From Alphaproteobacteria bacterium (GTDB taxonomy: Bacteria; Pseudomonadota; Alphaproteobacteria; JACAEB01), in contig JACAEB010000165.1 in NCBI GenBank assembly GCA_013389075.1, positions 1 to 32,437 of the forward strand: DNA of 32,437 nt, read 5' to 3'. The position numbers were made by a program, and so were the translations under genes. Of this stretch, positions 22,251 through 32,437 are shown one piece after another (the first letter of the stretch is position 1; every line of letters begins with the position of its first letter). The notes beneath the pieces were generated by a model, which saw only the letters and a list, made by a program, of their open reading frames with translations, ran no database searches and was not told where the DNA came from.

Positions 22251-22580
22251 TCAGTGGATCGTGTGGATCCGCGGCTCGACCAGCTCCCGAAGCGCCCGGC
22301 GCTGCGGCGAGCGAAGCAGGAACTCGAGGCCGAGCGTCGTGTGGTCCATCCGGGCGACGCGCGCGGGAAACCAGCCCCGCCCGTCGATGAAGAGGTCGAC
22401 CACGGCCCCGAGCCGGGGCGGCAGGGCCGGGCAGGTGACGCCCGCGCCGCTTTCGGAGAGATTGAAAATCCGGCACTCTTCCCGCTGCGCGGCGAAGATC
22501 AGTGCGCCGCGCATGGCGACGGAGATGCGCGGGTGGCGGCGGCGCTCCGGCCGGTGATGAACGATGGGATCGAGCTGCAT
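22251..22580 (-). CDS. PilZ domain protein
   Basis: RRRHPRISVAMRGALIF...CRIFNLSESGAGVTCPALPPRLGAVVDLFIDGRGWFPARVARMDHTTLGLEFL carries the RxxxR and (D/N)xSxxG-type PilZ motifs. Confidence 0.85.
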   Translation of the reverse strand: MQLDPIVHHRPERRRHPRISVAMRGALIFAAQREECRIFNLSESGAGVTCPALPPRLGAVVDLFIDGRGWFPARVARMDHTTLGLEFLLRSPQRRALRELVEPRIHTIH

Positions 22581-22733
22581 GGTCGGCGTTTCCTATGAGG
22601 TCCTTTTTGTCGGGACCGGGGCTTGGCAACAGGCCATTGATCTGGGACGCGATCCTGGTCCGAAGCTACATCAGGCTGCATTAATCGCCGGTTAGCGTTA
22701 ACGCGAATCAGAGAGCGAAGGCGGGAGCGCGCG

Positions 22734-23723
22734 ATGGAGCGGAACGAGACGGAAGCGCTGTTCGAGGAGACCGTCGTGCGGCGCTATGTGGCGCGGATGG
22801 CCGGCGCGCCGCCCGTGGCGACCGCCATCTGCCATCCCTGTTCGGGCGTCGCCCTGCGCGGAGCCGTGGAAGCGGCGGCGGCGGGGCTGATCGTGCCGAT
22901 CCTCGTCGCCCCGCCCGACAGTCTCGCCCGCGTCGCCGAGGCCGAAGGGCTCGACATCGGCGGCTTCGAGGTGCATCCGGCCGAGCACAGCCACCATGCC
23001 GCCGAGCTCGCCGTCGCCCTTTGCCGGAGCGGCGCCGCCCGGCTCCTCATGAAGGGCAGTCTTCACACGGACGAGCTGATGCACGCCGTGACGGCCCAGG
23101 CGACGGGCCTCAGGACCGAGCGGCGGATCAGCCATGTCTTCGTGATGACGACGCCCGCCCTGCCGCGGCCGCTCCTCATCTCCGATGCCGCCATCAACAT
23201 CGCGCCCGACCTCCTCGAGAAGGCCGACATCGTCCAGAACGCCATCGACCTCGCGCATGTCCTCGGCCTGAAGCTGCCGAAGGTCGCCATCCTCTCGGCC
23301 GTGGAAACGGTGAACCCGAAGCTGCGTTCGACCATCGACGCCGCCGTGCTCTGCAAGATGGCCGACCGGGGCCAGATCACGGGCGCGCTCCTCGACGGTC
23401 CGCTCGCCTTCGACAATGCCATCAGCGCGGAGGCCGCCGCGATCAAGGGCATCCGCTCCGAGGTTGCGGGGCAGGCGGACATTCTCATCGTGCCCGATCT
23501 CGAGAGCGGCAACATGCTCGCCAAGCAGCTCGACTATCTCGGCGGGGCGCTGGCCGCCGGCCTCGTGATGGGCGCGCGCGTGCCGATCGTCCTCACGAGC
23601 CGCGCCGACCGGGCGCCCGCGCGGCTCGCCTCCTGCGCCATCGGGGCGCTCGTCGCCGCCGCGGGTCATGTCGCCATCGGCATCAAGCCGGGCGATCCGG
23701 CCGTGCACGGACCGGCGCAATAG
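22734..23723 (+). CDS. pta: Phosphate acetyl/butyryl transferase family protein (likely Pta)
   Basis: PTA_PTB-like sequence (LLMKGSLHTDELMHAV, DAAINIAPDLLEKADIVQNAIDLAHVLG, ILIVPDLESGNMLAKQLDYLGGA) directly followed by ackA. Confidence 0.87.
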   Translation: MERNETEALFEETVVRRYVARMAGAPPVATAICHPCSGVALRGAVEAAAAGLIVPILVAPPDSLARVAEAEGLDIGGFEVHPAEHSHHAAELAVALCRSGAARLLMKGSLHTDELMHAVTAQATGLRTERRISHVFVMTTPALPRPLLISDAAINIAPDLLEKADIVQNAIDLAHVLGLKLPKVAILSAVETVNPKLRSTIDAAVLCKMADRGQITGALLDGPLAFDNAISAEAAAIKGIRSEVAGQADILIVPDLESGNMLAKQLDYLGGALAAGLVMGARVPIVLTSRADRAPARLASCAIGALVAAAGHVAIGIKPGDPAVHGPAQ

Positions 23724-23751
23724 GCGCTCACGAGCGGGCGGAGCCCATCGC

Positions 23752-24957
23752 ATGGCGAACGAACGGGCGCTTCTGGTGATCAATTCGGGCTCCTCGAGCC
23801 TCAAATTCGGTCTTTATCGTCTTGGCGGGGCCGAGCCCGAGCGGCTGGCGCGCGGGCGCATCGAGGCGCTCCACGCGACCCCGCGCTTCGCCGCCCGCGG
23901 CGCGGATGGCGCGAGCCTGGGCGAGGCGGAGCTGCCCCAGGGCAGCGATCCCTATGACGCGGCGCTCACCCATGTCTTGACCTGGCTCAAGGACCGTTTC
24001 CCCCGGGTCGAGCTCGCAGGGGCGGGGCACCGCATCGTGCATGGCGGGCGCGATTATGCCGATCCCGTTCGTCTGGGTCCTGAGGATCTCGCCCGCCTCG
24101 AGGGGCTGAGCCCTCTCGCCCCCCTGCACCAGCCGCAGAATCTCTCGCCCATCCGCGCCCTCGCCGCGCTGCGCCCGGAGCTGCCGCAGATCGGGTGTTT
24201 CGACACGGCCTTTCACCGCACCAATCCGAGGATCGCCCAGCTCTTCGGCCTGCCGCGCGCCTTCGCCGAGGAGGGCATCCTGCGCTACGGCTTTCACGGC
24301 CTGTCCTACGCCTTCGTCAGTGCACGCCTTTCCGAGCTCGACCCGGCTCTGGCTTCGGGCCGCGTCATCGTCGCCCATCTCGGCAGCGGGGCGAGCCTTT
24401 GCGCGCTGTCGGGCGGGCGGAGCGTTGCGAGCACCATGGGCTTCACGGCGCTCGACGGGCTGCCCATGGGAACGCGGTCCGGCACGCTCGATCCGGGCGT
24501 CCTCCTCTATCTCCTGCAGGCGAGGGGCTATGACGCCGCACGGCTCGAACATCTCCTCTATGCGGAGAGCGGGCTGCGCGGTCTTTCGGGACTGAGCGGC
24601 GACATGGAGGTCCTCCTCGCCTCGGGCGATCCGGGGGCGGAGGAAGCGATCGCCTATTTCTGCTATCGCGCGGTCCGCGAGGCGGGCTCGCTCGCCGCGG
24701 CGCTCGGCGGTGTCGACGGTGTCGTCTTCACGGCGGGGATCGGCGAGAACGCGCCCCGGATCCGTGCGCGCATCGCCGAAGGCCTCGCCTGGCTCGGCGC
24801 CGAGCTCGACCCCGCCGCCAATGAGGCGCAGGCGGACGTCATCTCGACGCCGGCCTCGAAGATCCGCCTTCGGATAATTCCGACAAACGAGGAGCTGGTG
24901 ATCGCGCGGGCCGCGGCGGGTCTCGTCGGGGAGGAGCAAGGAGCGAATAGCGAATAG
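23752..24957 (+). CDS. ackA: Acetate kinase
   Basis: MANERALLVINSGSSSLKFGLYRLG, AGHRIVHGG, CFDTAFHRTNP, RYGFHGLSYAFVS, HLGSGASLCAL, TAGIGENAPRIR. Start trimmed to 23752. Confidence 0.96.
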   Translation: MANERALLVINSGSSSLKFGLYRLGGAEPERLARGRIEALHATPRFAARGADGASLGEAELPQGSDPYDAALTHVLTWLKDRFPRVELAGAGHRIVHGGRDYADPVRLGPEDLARLEGLSPLAPLHQPQNLSPIRALAALRPELPQIGCFDTAFHRTNPRIAQLFGLPRAFAEEGILRYGFHGLSYAFVSARLSELDPALASGRVIVAHLGSGASLCALSGGRSVASTMGFTALDGLPMGTRSGTLDPGVLLYLLQARGYDAARLEHLLYAESGLRGLSGLSGDMEVLLASGDPGAEEAIAYFCYRAVREAGSLAAALGGVDGVVFTAGIGENAPRIRARIAEGLAWLGAELDPAANEAQADVISTPASKIRLRIIPTNEELVIARAAAGLVGEEQGANSE

Positions 24958-24968
24958 CGAATAGCGAG
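24943..24968. repeat. Tandem heptamer (GCGAATA)x3 plus partial unit, overlapping the ackA stop
   Basis: gcgaata-gcgaata-gcgaata-gcgag, read directly. Confidence 0.9.
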
Positions 24969-24995
24969 GAGCGCTGCCCCGTCCGCTGTCGCACC

Positions 24996-25736
24996 TCACA
25001 TCAGGCCCAGCGCCTTGAAGCTCGCGGGCTCGCCCTGGCCGATGACGAGATGATCATGCACCGCGATGTTGAGCTGGCGCGCCGCCTCCACGATCTGGCG
25101 CGTCATCTCGATGTCGGCCCGGCTGGGCGTCGGATCGCCCGAGGGGTGGTTGTGGAGGAGGATGAGCGAGGCCGCCGACAGTTCGAGGGCGCGGCGCAGC
25201 ACCTCGCGCGGAAAGACGGGCGTATGGTCGATCGTGCCGCGCTGCATCACTTCGTCCGCGATCAGACGGTTCTTGCGGTCGAGAAAGAGCACGCGGAACT
25301 GTTCGATCCGGTCATAGCTCATCGCGGCCCGGCAATAGTCGAGGAGGGCGGACCAGGACGAGATCACCGGTCGATCCGTGATCGATCCCGCGCTGAGCTT
25401 GAGGGCGGCGGCCTGCACGATCTTGAGATCGAGCGCGACCGCCTCGGTCACCCCCTTCACCTCCCGCAGCCGGCTCGGCTCGGCCGTGATCACCTCGGCG
25501 AAGGAGCCGAAGCGGGCGATGAGGGCCTTGGCGAGCGGTTTCACGTCGCGGCGCGGAATGACCCGGAAGAGGAGGAGCTCGAGCAGCTCGTAATCCGCCA
25601 CGGACCGCGGCCCGCCATCGCGGAAGCGCGCCCTGAGCCGCTCCCTGTGCCCCAGATGATGCTGGGCGGGATCGGCCCCGGCCGCTTCGGCGAATTCGGG
25701 GGGCGGCGGATCGTCTTGCGCGGGGCGCTGGCTCAT
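24996..25736 (-). CDS. radC: RadC family JAB/MPN-domain protein
   Basis: [92 protein letters not shown]. Confidence 0.95.
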   Translation of the reverse strand: MSQRPAQDDPPPPEFAEAAGADPAQHHLGHRERLRARFRDGGPRSVADYELLELLLFRVIPRRDVKPLAKALIARFGSFAEVITAEPSRLREVKGVTEAVALDLKIVQAAALKLSAGSITDRPVISSWSALLDYCRAAMSYDRIEQFRVLFLDRKNRLIADEVMQRGTIDHTPVFPREVLRRALELSAASLILLHNHPSGDPTPSRADIEMTRQIVEAARQLNIAVHDHLVIGQGEPASFKALGLM

Positions 25737-26578
25737 TCGTCGGTCGGACGCTCCGGCCGGTCATAGGGCGGGCGGTCGAGCCCGGCGGGAGAGCGGGTGA
25801 AGATCTCGACCCCGTCCGCCGTGACGCCCACGGAATGTTCGAACTGCGCGGAGAGGGACCGGTCGCGCGTGACCGCGGTCCAGCCGTCGCTGAGAAGCTT
25901 CACCTCGAAGCGGCCGAGATTGATCATGGGCTCGACCGTGAAGAACATGCCTTCGCGCAGCTCGATCCCGGCATTGGGGCGCCCGTAATGCAGGATGTTG
26001 GGCGCGTCGTGGAAGATTCGGCCGAGCCCGTGGCCGCAGAAATCGCGCACGACGGAGCAGCGCTCGCTCTCCGCATAGGCCTGGATCGCCGCGCCGATGT
26101 CGCCGGTGGTGGCGCCCGGCTTCACCGCGGCGATGCCGCGCATCATCGCCTCATAGGTGACGTCGATCAGCCGCATGGCCTTGCGCCGCGGCTCGCCCGC
26201 CACGAACATGCGGGAGGTGTCGCCGTGCCAGCCGTCGACGATCACCGTCACATCGATGTTCACGATGTCACCATCGACGAGGGCCCGGTCGCCCGGAATG
26301 CCGTGGCAGACGACGTGATTGATGGATGTGCAGATGGATTTGGGGAAGCCGCGATAATTCAGCGGGGCGGGGATGGCGCCGTGATCGAGGATGAAATCAT
26401 GGGCCAGCCTGTCCAGCGCTTCGGTGGTCACGCCCGGCCGCACATGGGGAACGAGCATGTCGAGCGCCTCGGCGGCAAGACGCCCCGCACGCCGCATGCC
26501 CTCGAAATCGGCCGCCCCGTGCAGCTTGATCGTGCCGGTGCCGACATCCGTCAGCTCTTCCGCGCGTGCATAGACCAT
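25733..26578 (-). CDS. map: Type I methionine aminopeptidase
   Basis: [98 protein letters not shown]. Start trimmed to the ATG at 26578; overlaps radC by 4 nt. Confidence 0.96.
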   Translation of the reverse strand: MVYARAEELTDVGTGTIKLHGAADFEGMRRAGRLAAEALDMLVPHVRPGVTTEALDRLAHDFILDHGAIPAPLNYRGFPKSICTSINHVVCHGIPGDRALVDGDIVNIDVTVIVDGWHGDTSRMFVAGEPRRKAMRLIDVTYEAMMRGIAAVKPGATTGDIGAAIQAYAESERCSVVRDFCGHGLGRIFHDAPNILHYGRPNAGIELREGMFFTVEPMINLGRFEVKLLSDGWTAVTRDRSLSAQFEHSVGVTADGVEIFTRSPAGLDRPPYDRPERPTDE

Positions 26579-26733
26579 CTCGTTGCGCCTCTGTCCGTCT
26601 CGCTTCTGACCGGGCTTTCGGGAAAAATAGGAAAGCGGGACACCGATTGCCAGCGCGCCCTCTCCTGGCTCGGACCAGCGGACACGGGGTCTGCGACGGT
26701 AGTCCCATCGGAATGGCAAGAAAAGGACGGCAT

Positions 26734-27474
26734 GTGACGAACAGGACGGATGCCGCGGTGCTCCTGATCGGAGACGAGCTGCTGGCGGGTCGGACCCGCG
26801 ATTCGAACCTCGCCCATATAGCGGTCGCGCTCGGCGAGATCGGCATTCCGGTGCGCGAGGCGCGAATCGTCGCCGACAGCGAGGCCGAGATCGTCGAAGC
26901 GCTCGACGCGCTGCGGGGACGCTACGCCTTCGTGTTCACGACCGGCGGCATCGGCCCGACCCATGACGACATCACGGCCGACTGCGTGGCGAAGGCGTTC
27001 GGGGTGCGGCTGGTCGAGCACCCCGAGGCGCTCGCCCGGCTCGAGGCCCATTACGGCCCCGAGCGCTTCAACGCCGCCCGCCGGCGGATGGCCCGCGTGC
27101 CCGAGGGGGCGGAGCTCATCGACAATCCCGTTTCGGTGGCCCCGGGCTTCCGCGTCGGCAACGTCTTCGTCATGGCGGGGATCCCCGTCGTCATGCAGGC
27201 CATGCTCGAGAGCGTGAAGGGCAGCCTGCCGGGCGGTCCGGCGATCGCAACGCACGTGGTCCTGGCCGCGGGGCCCGAGGGCGACCTCGCAGCGCCCCTC
27301 GGCGCCATCCAGGCCCGCTATCCGGAGCTCGCCATCGGCTCCTATCCGAGCCTGTCGGGCGGGCGCATCGTGACGCGGCTCGTCGCGCGCGGGGCCGATG
27401 CCTCGGCCGTGGCCGCGGCGCGAGACGAGATCGCGGCGATGGTGGACCGGCTCGGCTTCACCCTGCCCGGCTGA
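26734..27474 (+). CDS. CinA-like competence/damage-inducible, molybdopterin-binding domain protein
   Basis: [87 protein letters not shown] start at 26734, or ATG at 26713. Confidence 0.9.
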   Translation: MTNRTDAAVLLIGDELLAGRTRDSNLAHIAVALGEIGIPVREARIVADSEAEIVEALDALRGRYAFVFTTGGIGPTHDDITADCVAKAFGVRLVEHPEALARLEAHYGPERFNAARRRMARVPEGAELIDNPVSVAPGFRVGNVFVMAGIPVVMQAMLESVKGSLPGGPAIATHVVLAAGPEGDLAAPLGAIQARYPELAIGSYPSLSGGRIVTRLVARGADASAVAAARDEIAAMVDRLGFTLPG

Positions 27475-27596
27475 GGGGGACATCCTGTCCGCGCGGGGGG
27501 CGCCCCAAATGCGAAATTCCGGACGGTGTCCCAAAAAAATCTTCCGTTTCAGGAGCTTAGAGGCAATAATTTCCCGCGAGGGTCAGTCAGCGGCGA

Positions 27597-27681
27597 GGGG
27601 ACATGGCGAAACTGGTAGACGCAAGGGACTTAAAATCCCTCGGGTTCTCCCGTCCGGGTTCGAGTCCCGGTGTCCCCACCA
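27597..27681 (+). tRNA. tRNA-Leu (anticodon UAA), CCA encoded
   Basis: GGGGACA...TGTCCCC acceptor stem, discriminator A plus CCA; anticodon region GGGACTTAAAATCCC; T-arm CCGGGTTCGAGTCCCGG; 85 nt with a class II variable arm. Confidence 0.93.
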
Positions 27682-27691
27682 GGCCGCCCGG

Positions 27692-28015
27692 ATGACCCTC
27701 GCGATCTATATAGGAGCAGCGATCGCCGAAATCGCCGGCTGCTTCGCGGTCTGGGCCTGGCTCCGCCTCGACCGGTCCATCCTCTGGGTGATTCCGGGCC
27801 TTTGCTGTCTCGCCCTCTTCGCCTGGCTCCTGACGTTGAGCCCGGCGGCCCATGCCGGACGGGCGTTCGCCGCCTATGGCGGCATCTACATTTCCGCCAG
27901 CCTCGTCTGGCTCGCCGCCGTCGAAGGGCTTCGCCCCGACCGCTGGGATCTGATCGGAGCAACCGTTTGCATCGCAGGCGCAGCACTCATTCTCTACGGG
28001 CCGCGGCCGGCCTGA
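27692..28015 (+). CDS. YnfA family membrane protein (UPF0060)
   Basis: [105 protein letters not shown]; four TM segments. Confidence 0.92.
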   Translation: MTLAIYIGAAIAEIAGCFAVWAWLRLDRSILWVIPGLCCLALFAWLLTLSPAAHAGRAFAAYGGIYISASLVWLAAVEGLRPDRWDLIGATVCIAGAALILYGPRPA

Positions 28016-28695
28016 CCCTCTCCGTCCTCCTCGCGGCCGGGTCCCCCGTCGCGGCGGAAGAGGCGGGCGGGGTGGCGGCCGCCGCCGATCCCGCCATCGG
28101 CCGGCTCAACCATGGCGGCTACCGGATGCGCTCGCACTGCACGGCGAGCCTCGTGCGGCCCGATCTCGCGGTGACGGCGGCCCATTGCCTTCGGCGGGGG
28201 GTGGACGATCTGCACCTGCTTCTGGGCTATGCGCAGGGAGACTATGCGGAAGCGCCGCCGCTGTCGGGCGTTCGGGTGGTCTCGGTCGAGCGCGACCAGG
28301 CGGTGCTCTGCCTTGCCGGACCCGCCGCCGCCGTGCCCTATCCGGTCGGGGCCCCGCCCCGGCTCGGCGAGCCTCTGACGGTCGCGGGCTATCCCGCCCC
28401 GGCCGTCCATGCGCTCACTCGGCTCGACTGTGCCGTGACCGGGCTCGGGCCGGGCGGGGTGTTCGCCCTCGACTGTCCCGTGAGGGTCGGCGCCTCGGGC
28501 GCGCCGGTGCTGCGGGCGGGGGCGGGCGGCCCGGAGATCGTGGGGCTGATCGTCGCCACGTCCGAAACCGTGTCGGTGGGCTATGGGCTCGATGCGGACG
28601 ATCTGCCGGCGCCCGGCAGAGACGCCTGCGCGGGAGCGGACAGGAAACGGCCTCCCGCTCCGAGGGGAGGGGAGGCCGCGACCGGTCAGCCGTGA
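27967..28695 (+). CDS. Exported trypsin-like serine protease
   Basis: Putative TTG start gives signal peptide [32 protein letters not shown]; catalytic motifs VTAAHC (His), VERDQAVL (Asp), GASGAPVL (Ser). Start codon inferred. Confidence 0.75.
   Translation: MHRRRSTHSLRAAAGLTLSVLLAAGSPVAAEEAGGVAAAADPAIGRLNHGGYRMRSHCTASLVRPDLAVTAAHCLRRGVDDLHLLLGYAQGDYAEAPPLSGVRVVSVERDQAVLCLAGPAAAVPYPVGAPPRLGEPLTVAGYPAPAVHALTRLDCAVTGLGPGGVFALDCPVRVGASGAPVLRAGAGGPEIVGLIVATSETVSVGYGLDADDLPAPGRDACAGADRKRPPAPRGGEAATGQP
28648..28678 (-). terminator. Intrinsic terminator candidate for the minus-strand Cys-rich gene
   Basis: CGGCCTCCC-g-CTCC-gagg-GGAG-GGGAGGCCG (9+4 bp stem, one bulge); on the minus strand it is followed by TTTCCTGT, 22 nt after the stop at 28700. 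Confidence 0.6.
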
Positions 28696-28699
28696 GGGC

Positions 28700-28966
28700 T
28701 TACTGGGCTTGTTGCTGCTGCTGACGCTCACGCGCCTTGGCGAGGAATTCCTTGCAGCCGTCCGAGAACTTCTCGGCATTCTCCTGGATGCAGGCGCGCA
28801 TTTCCGGGCCGCGCTCCTTGCCGGCGCAATGCGCCTGGATGTCGGCGCCGCAGGCCTCCATCATCGCGGCGCCGCCGCCGCCACCACCGGCGGGCTGGGC
28901 GAAAGCCGCGACCGGCGAGAGGGCGAGGCCGGCGGCGAAAACGAGGGCAAGACTCTTCATGTTCAT
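28700..28966 (-). CDS. Small secreted Cys-rich-repeat protein
   Basis: Signal peptide MNMKSLALVFAAGLALSPVAAFA, then MEACGADIQAHCAGKERGPEMRACIQENAEKFSDGCKEFLAKA (cysteine-rich repeat, GLG1/Cys_rich_FGFR-like spacing), Gln-rich tail. Confidence 0.8.
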   Translation of the reverse strand: MNMKSLALVFAAGLALSPVAAFAQPAGGGGGGAAMMEACGADIQAHCAGKERGPEMRACIQENAEKFSDGCKEFLAKARERQQQQQAQ

Positions 28967-29264
28967 CAAGGCTCCATGTTGGCCCGGCCATCCGGCAGGG
29001 CGTGCTTCTTGGGAAGGTGCCTCCCCGATGCATTTTAACGAAGGCGCCGGCTGCTCCCGTCGCTTGCCGTCCCGGATGAAGACGATTTTAGCCAAAGGTC
29101 GAGCCATGAAGGCCGTCTCCCACGGGGGCGGACCGATCCGAGCGGGGTCCGGCCCATGATCTGTCGGCTCCGCCGTCTGAACGGGAGCTGAACGGCGCGC
29201 TGGAGGTGTGCAGTGCACTATTGCTAGACTCGCGCTCTGATCAGCCGTCACACGGGGAGCCGCA

Positions 29265-31217
<1,953 letters not shown>

Positions 31218-31238
31218 GCCAGCAAGGAGAGAAGACGC

Positions 31239-31844
31239 ATGATGATCGACTGGGGCCAATGGGGCCTTTGGCTTCTCGCCGTGCTCGTGCTCGGCCTTGC
31301 GCTCGGCGGCGCCGATGCCTGGCGCAAGCTGCGCCCCAAGGGGCAGGGCGCGGCCATGGACGAGATCCGGAACGGGCAGTGGACGACATCGCTCGTCACG
31401 GGCAGCAAGGCGGCCGACAATCTCAGCCGCGCCCGCATCGCCATCTACGGGCTCCTCGCCCTCGACCGCAAGGAAACCGTCTACTACATGACGGGGACGG
31501 ACGATCGGGGCGAGCCGCTGACCTCGGACCGCGACTATGTGATCGAGGGGCAGCCCCTGCGCGCGCGCTGGTGGTCGATCACGCCCTATGACATGGAGAT
31601 GTTCCTCATCGACAATGAGGAGAAGCGCTCCTCCTTCCATATGGACAATATCGAATACGAGCCGGACGGGCGGTTCCGCATTCTGCTGTCGGGCCGCCGT
31701 CAGGCCCGCAACTGGCTGCCCACGGGCAAGGCCGGGCCCTTCTGTCTCACGCTGCGTCTCTACAATCCGGACATGGACTATGTGAACCGGCCCGGGCAGG
31801 TGGTGCTGCCCGTCGTCCGCCGGATCGAGGGAGACGCCGCATGA
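31239..31844 (+). CDS. DUF1214 domain protein with N-terminal membrane anchor
   Basis: N-terminal TM (WGLWLLAVLVLGLALGGADAW), RARWWSITPYDMEMFLIDNEEKRSSFHMDN, RQARNWLPTGKAGPFCLTLRLYNPD typical of DUF1214. Confidence 0.8.
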   Translation: MMIDWGQWGLWLLAVLVLGLALGGADAWRKLRPKGQGAAMDEIRNGQWTTSLVTGSKAADNLSRARIAIYGLLALDRKETVYYMTGTDDRGEPLTSDRDYVIEGQPLRARWWSITPYDMEMFLIDNEEKRSSFHMDNIEYEPDGRFRILLSGRRQARNWLPTGKAGPFCLTLRLYNPDMDYVNRPGQVVLPVVRRIEGDAA

Positions 31845-32380
31845 GCCTCACGCTGATCCTTCTGGGCATCCTCGCCGCGCTCGCGCTCGCCTATATGGTT
31901 TCCTGGCTGATCGTCTGGGCCGCGCCCTATTACTGCATGCACGCCGTCGAGAAGCGTTGGCTGCCGCTCTTCGGCGGCTGGAACAAGCTCGGTCACGCGG
32001 GCAGGCCCTCGCCGCGCCGGCGCACCATCGTCCAGCCCAATCCCGACGTGTTCAATTCCACCTGCTGCTACGATCTGTCGGGCGGCGCCATCCGCTTCAA
32101 GGGTCCGCTGCCGGAGGATTACTGGTCGCTGAGCCTCTTTGCTCAGAACTCGGACAATTACTTCGCGGTGAACGATTCGGAGATCGACGGCCGCTTCTTC
32201 GACATCGTGGTCCATCGCGAGGGCCAGCGCCCGCCCGAGGGCGCGCTCAAGGGCGCGACCCATGTCGTGGCCTCGCCCACCACGAAGGGCGTGATGCTGG
32301 TCCGCATGTTCGTGCGCGACCGGGGCGCGGGCAGCAAGCTCAAGGAGGCTCAGGACCTCATGGTCTGCGAGCCGGTGTGA
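31841..32380 (+). CDS. DUF1254-like domain protein with N-terminal membrane anchor
   Basis: N-terminal TM (LTLILLGILAALALAYMVSWLIVWAAPYY), QPNPDVFNSTCCYDLSGGAIRFKGPLPEDYWSLSLFAQNSDNYFAVND; overlaps the DUF1214 gene by 4 nt (ATGA). Confidence 0.75.
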   Translation: MSLTLILLGILAALALAYMVSWLIVWAAPYYCMHAVEKRWLPLFGGWNKLGHAGRPSPRRRTIVQPNPDVFNSTCCYDLSGGAIRFKGPLPEDYWSLSLFAQNSDNYFAVNDSEIDGRFFDIVVHREGQRPPEGALKGATHVVASPTTKGVMLVRMFVRDRGAGSKLKEAQDLMVCEPV

Positions 32381-32401
32381 GCGGGCGTCCCCGCCTTGCC
32401 G

Positions 32402-32437
32402 CCTGGGTCGCCACGGGCCTTCGGCCCTCGCGATGAC
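32402..32437. repeat. Partial palindromic intergenic element at the window edge
   Basis: cctgggtcgccacGGGCCttcGGCCCtcgcgatgac; resembles a family of interspersed palindromic repeats in alphaproteobacterial intergenic DNA. Truncated by the window end. Confidence 0.5.

Noticed and set aside
20892-22598. 568-aa plus-strand ORF opposite purB, considered as a replacement gene given the purB stop
   Set aside because: Sequence is a low-complexity shadow of purB with no domain features; purB on the minus strand is conserved on both sides of the TAG.
24943-24968. Possible CRISPR-like repeat at the ackA end
   Set aside because: Contiguous 7-bp units with no spacers; a simple tandem repeat.
27500-27596. 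AT-rich stretch with an A-tract (CCCAAAAAAATC) before the tRNA as a regulatory element
   Set aside because: Only a weak TTCCGT-N17-AATAAT promoter match; not specific enough to annotate.
27597-27681. tRNA-Leu as an integration site for a mobile element
   Set aside because: No integrase, no direct repeat of the tRNA 3' end and no composition shift seen nearby; flanking genes look ordinary.

Overview
High-GC alphaproteobacterial chromosomal segment, almost all of it conserved core genome. In order: the fliO-fliP end of a flagellar operon (-); flgB-flgC-fliE-fliQ-fliR-flhB (+); an exported VOC-fold protein; the hybrid histidine kinase cckA; recA; alaS; icd (-); trmJ; rpsD; a purC-purS-purQ-purL-bolA-grxD run (-); a DUF1476 protein (F1-ATPase zeta-inhibitor family); a single-domain PAS protein (-); purB (-); a PilZ protein (-); pta-ackA; radC-map (-); a CinA-like molybdopterin-binding protein; tRNA-Leu(UAA); a YnfA-family protein overlapping a trypsin-like protease; a small secreted Cys-rich protein (-); acetoacetyl-CoA synthetase; and a DUF1214/DUF1254 gene pair. 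I saw no CRISPR array, phage, transposon or clear defence system. The most notable observations are: (1) an in-frame TAG at 21900-21902 that splits an otherwise intact purB exactly where Glu (GAG) would be expected; (2) several CtrA-like boxes (TTAA-N7-TTAA, 7/8 matches) at intergenic sites near flagellar, PAS and PilZ/pta genes, two of them sharing a half-site-N10-TTAA-N7-half-site layout; (3) a candidate two-state hairpin leader directly upstream of the purB start codon. All regulatory calls come from reading the sequence by eye and need a genome-wide background test.
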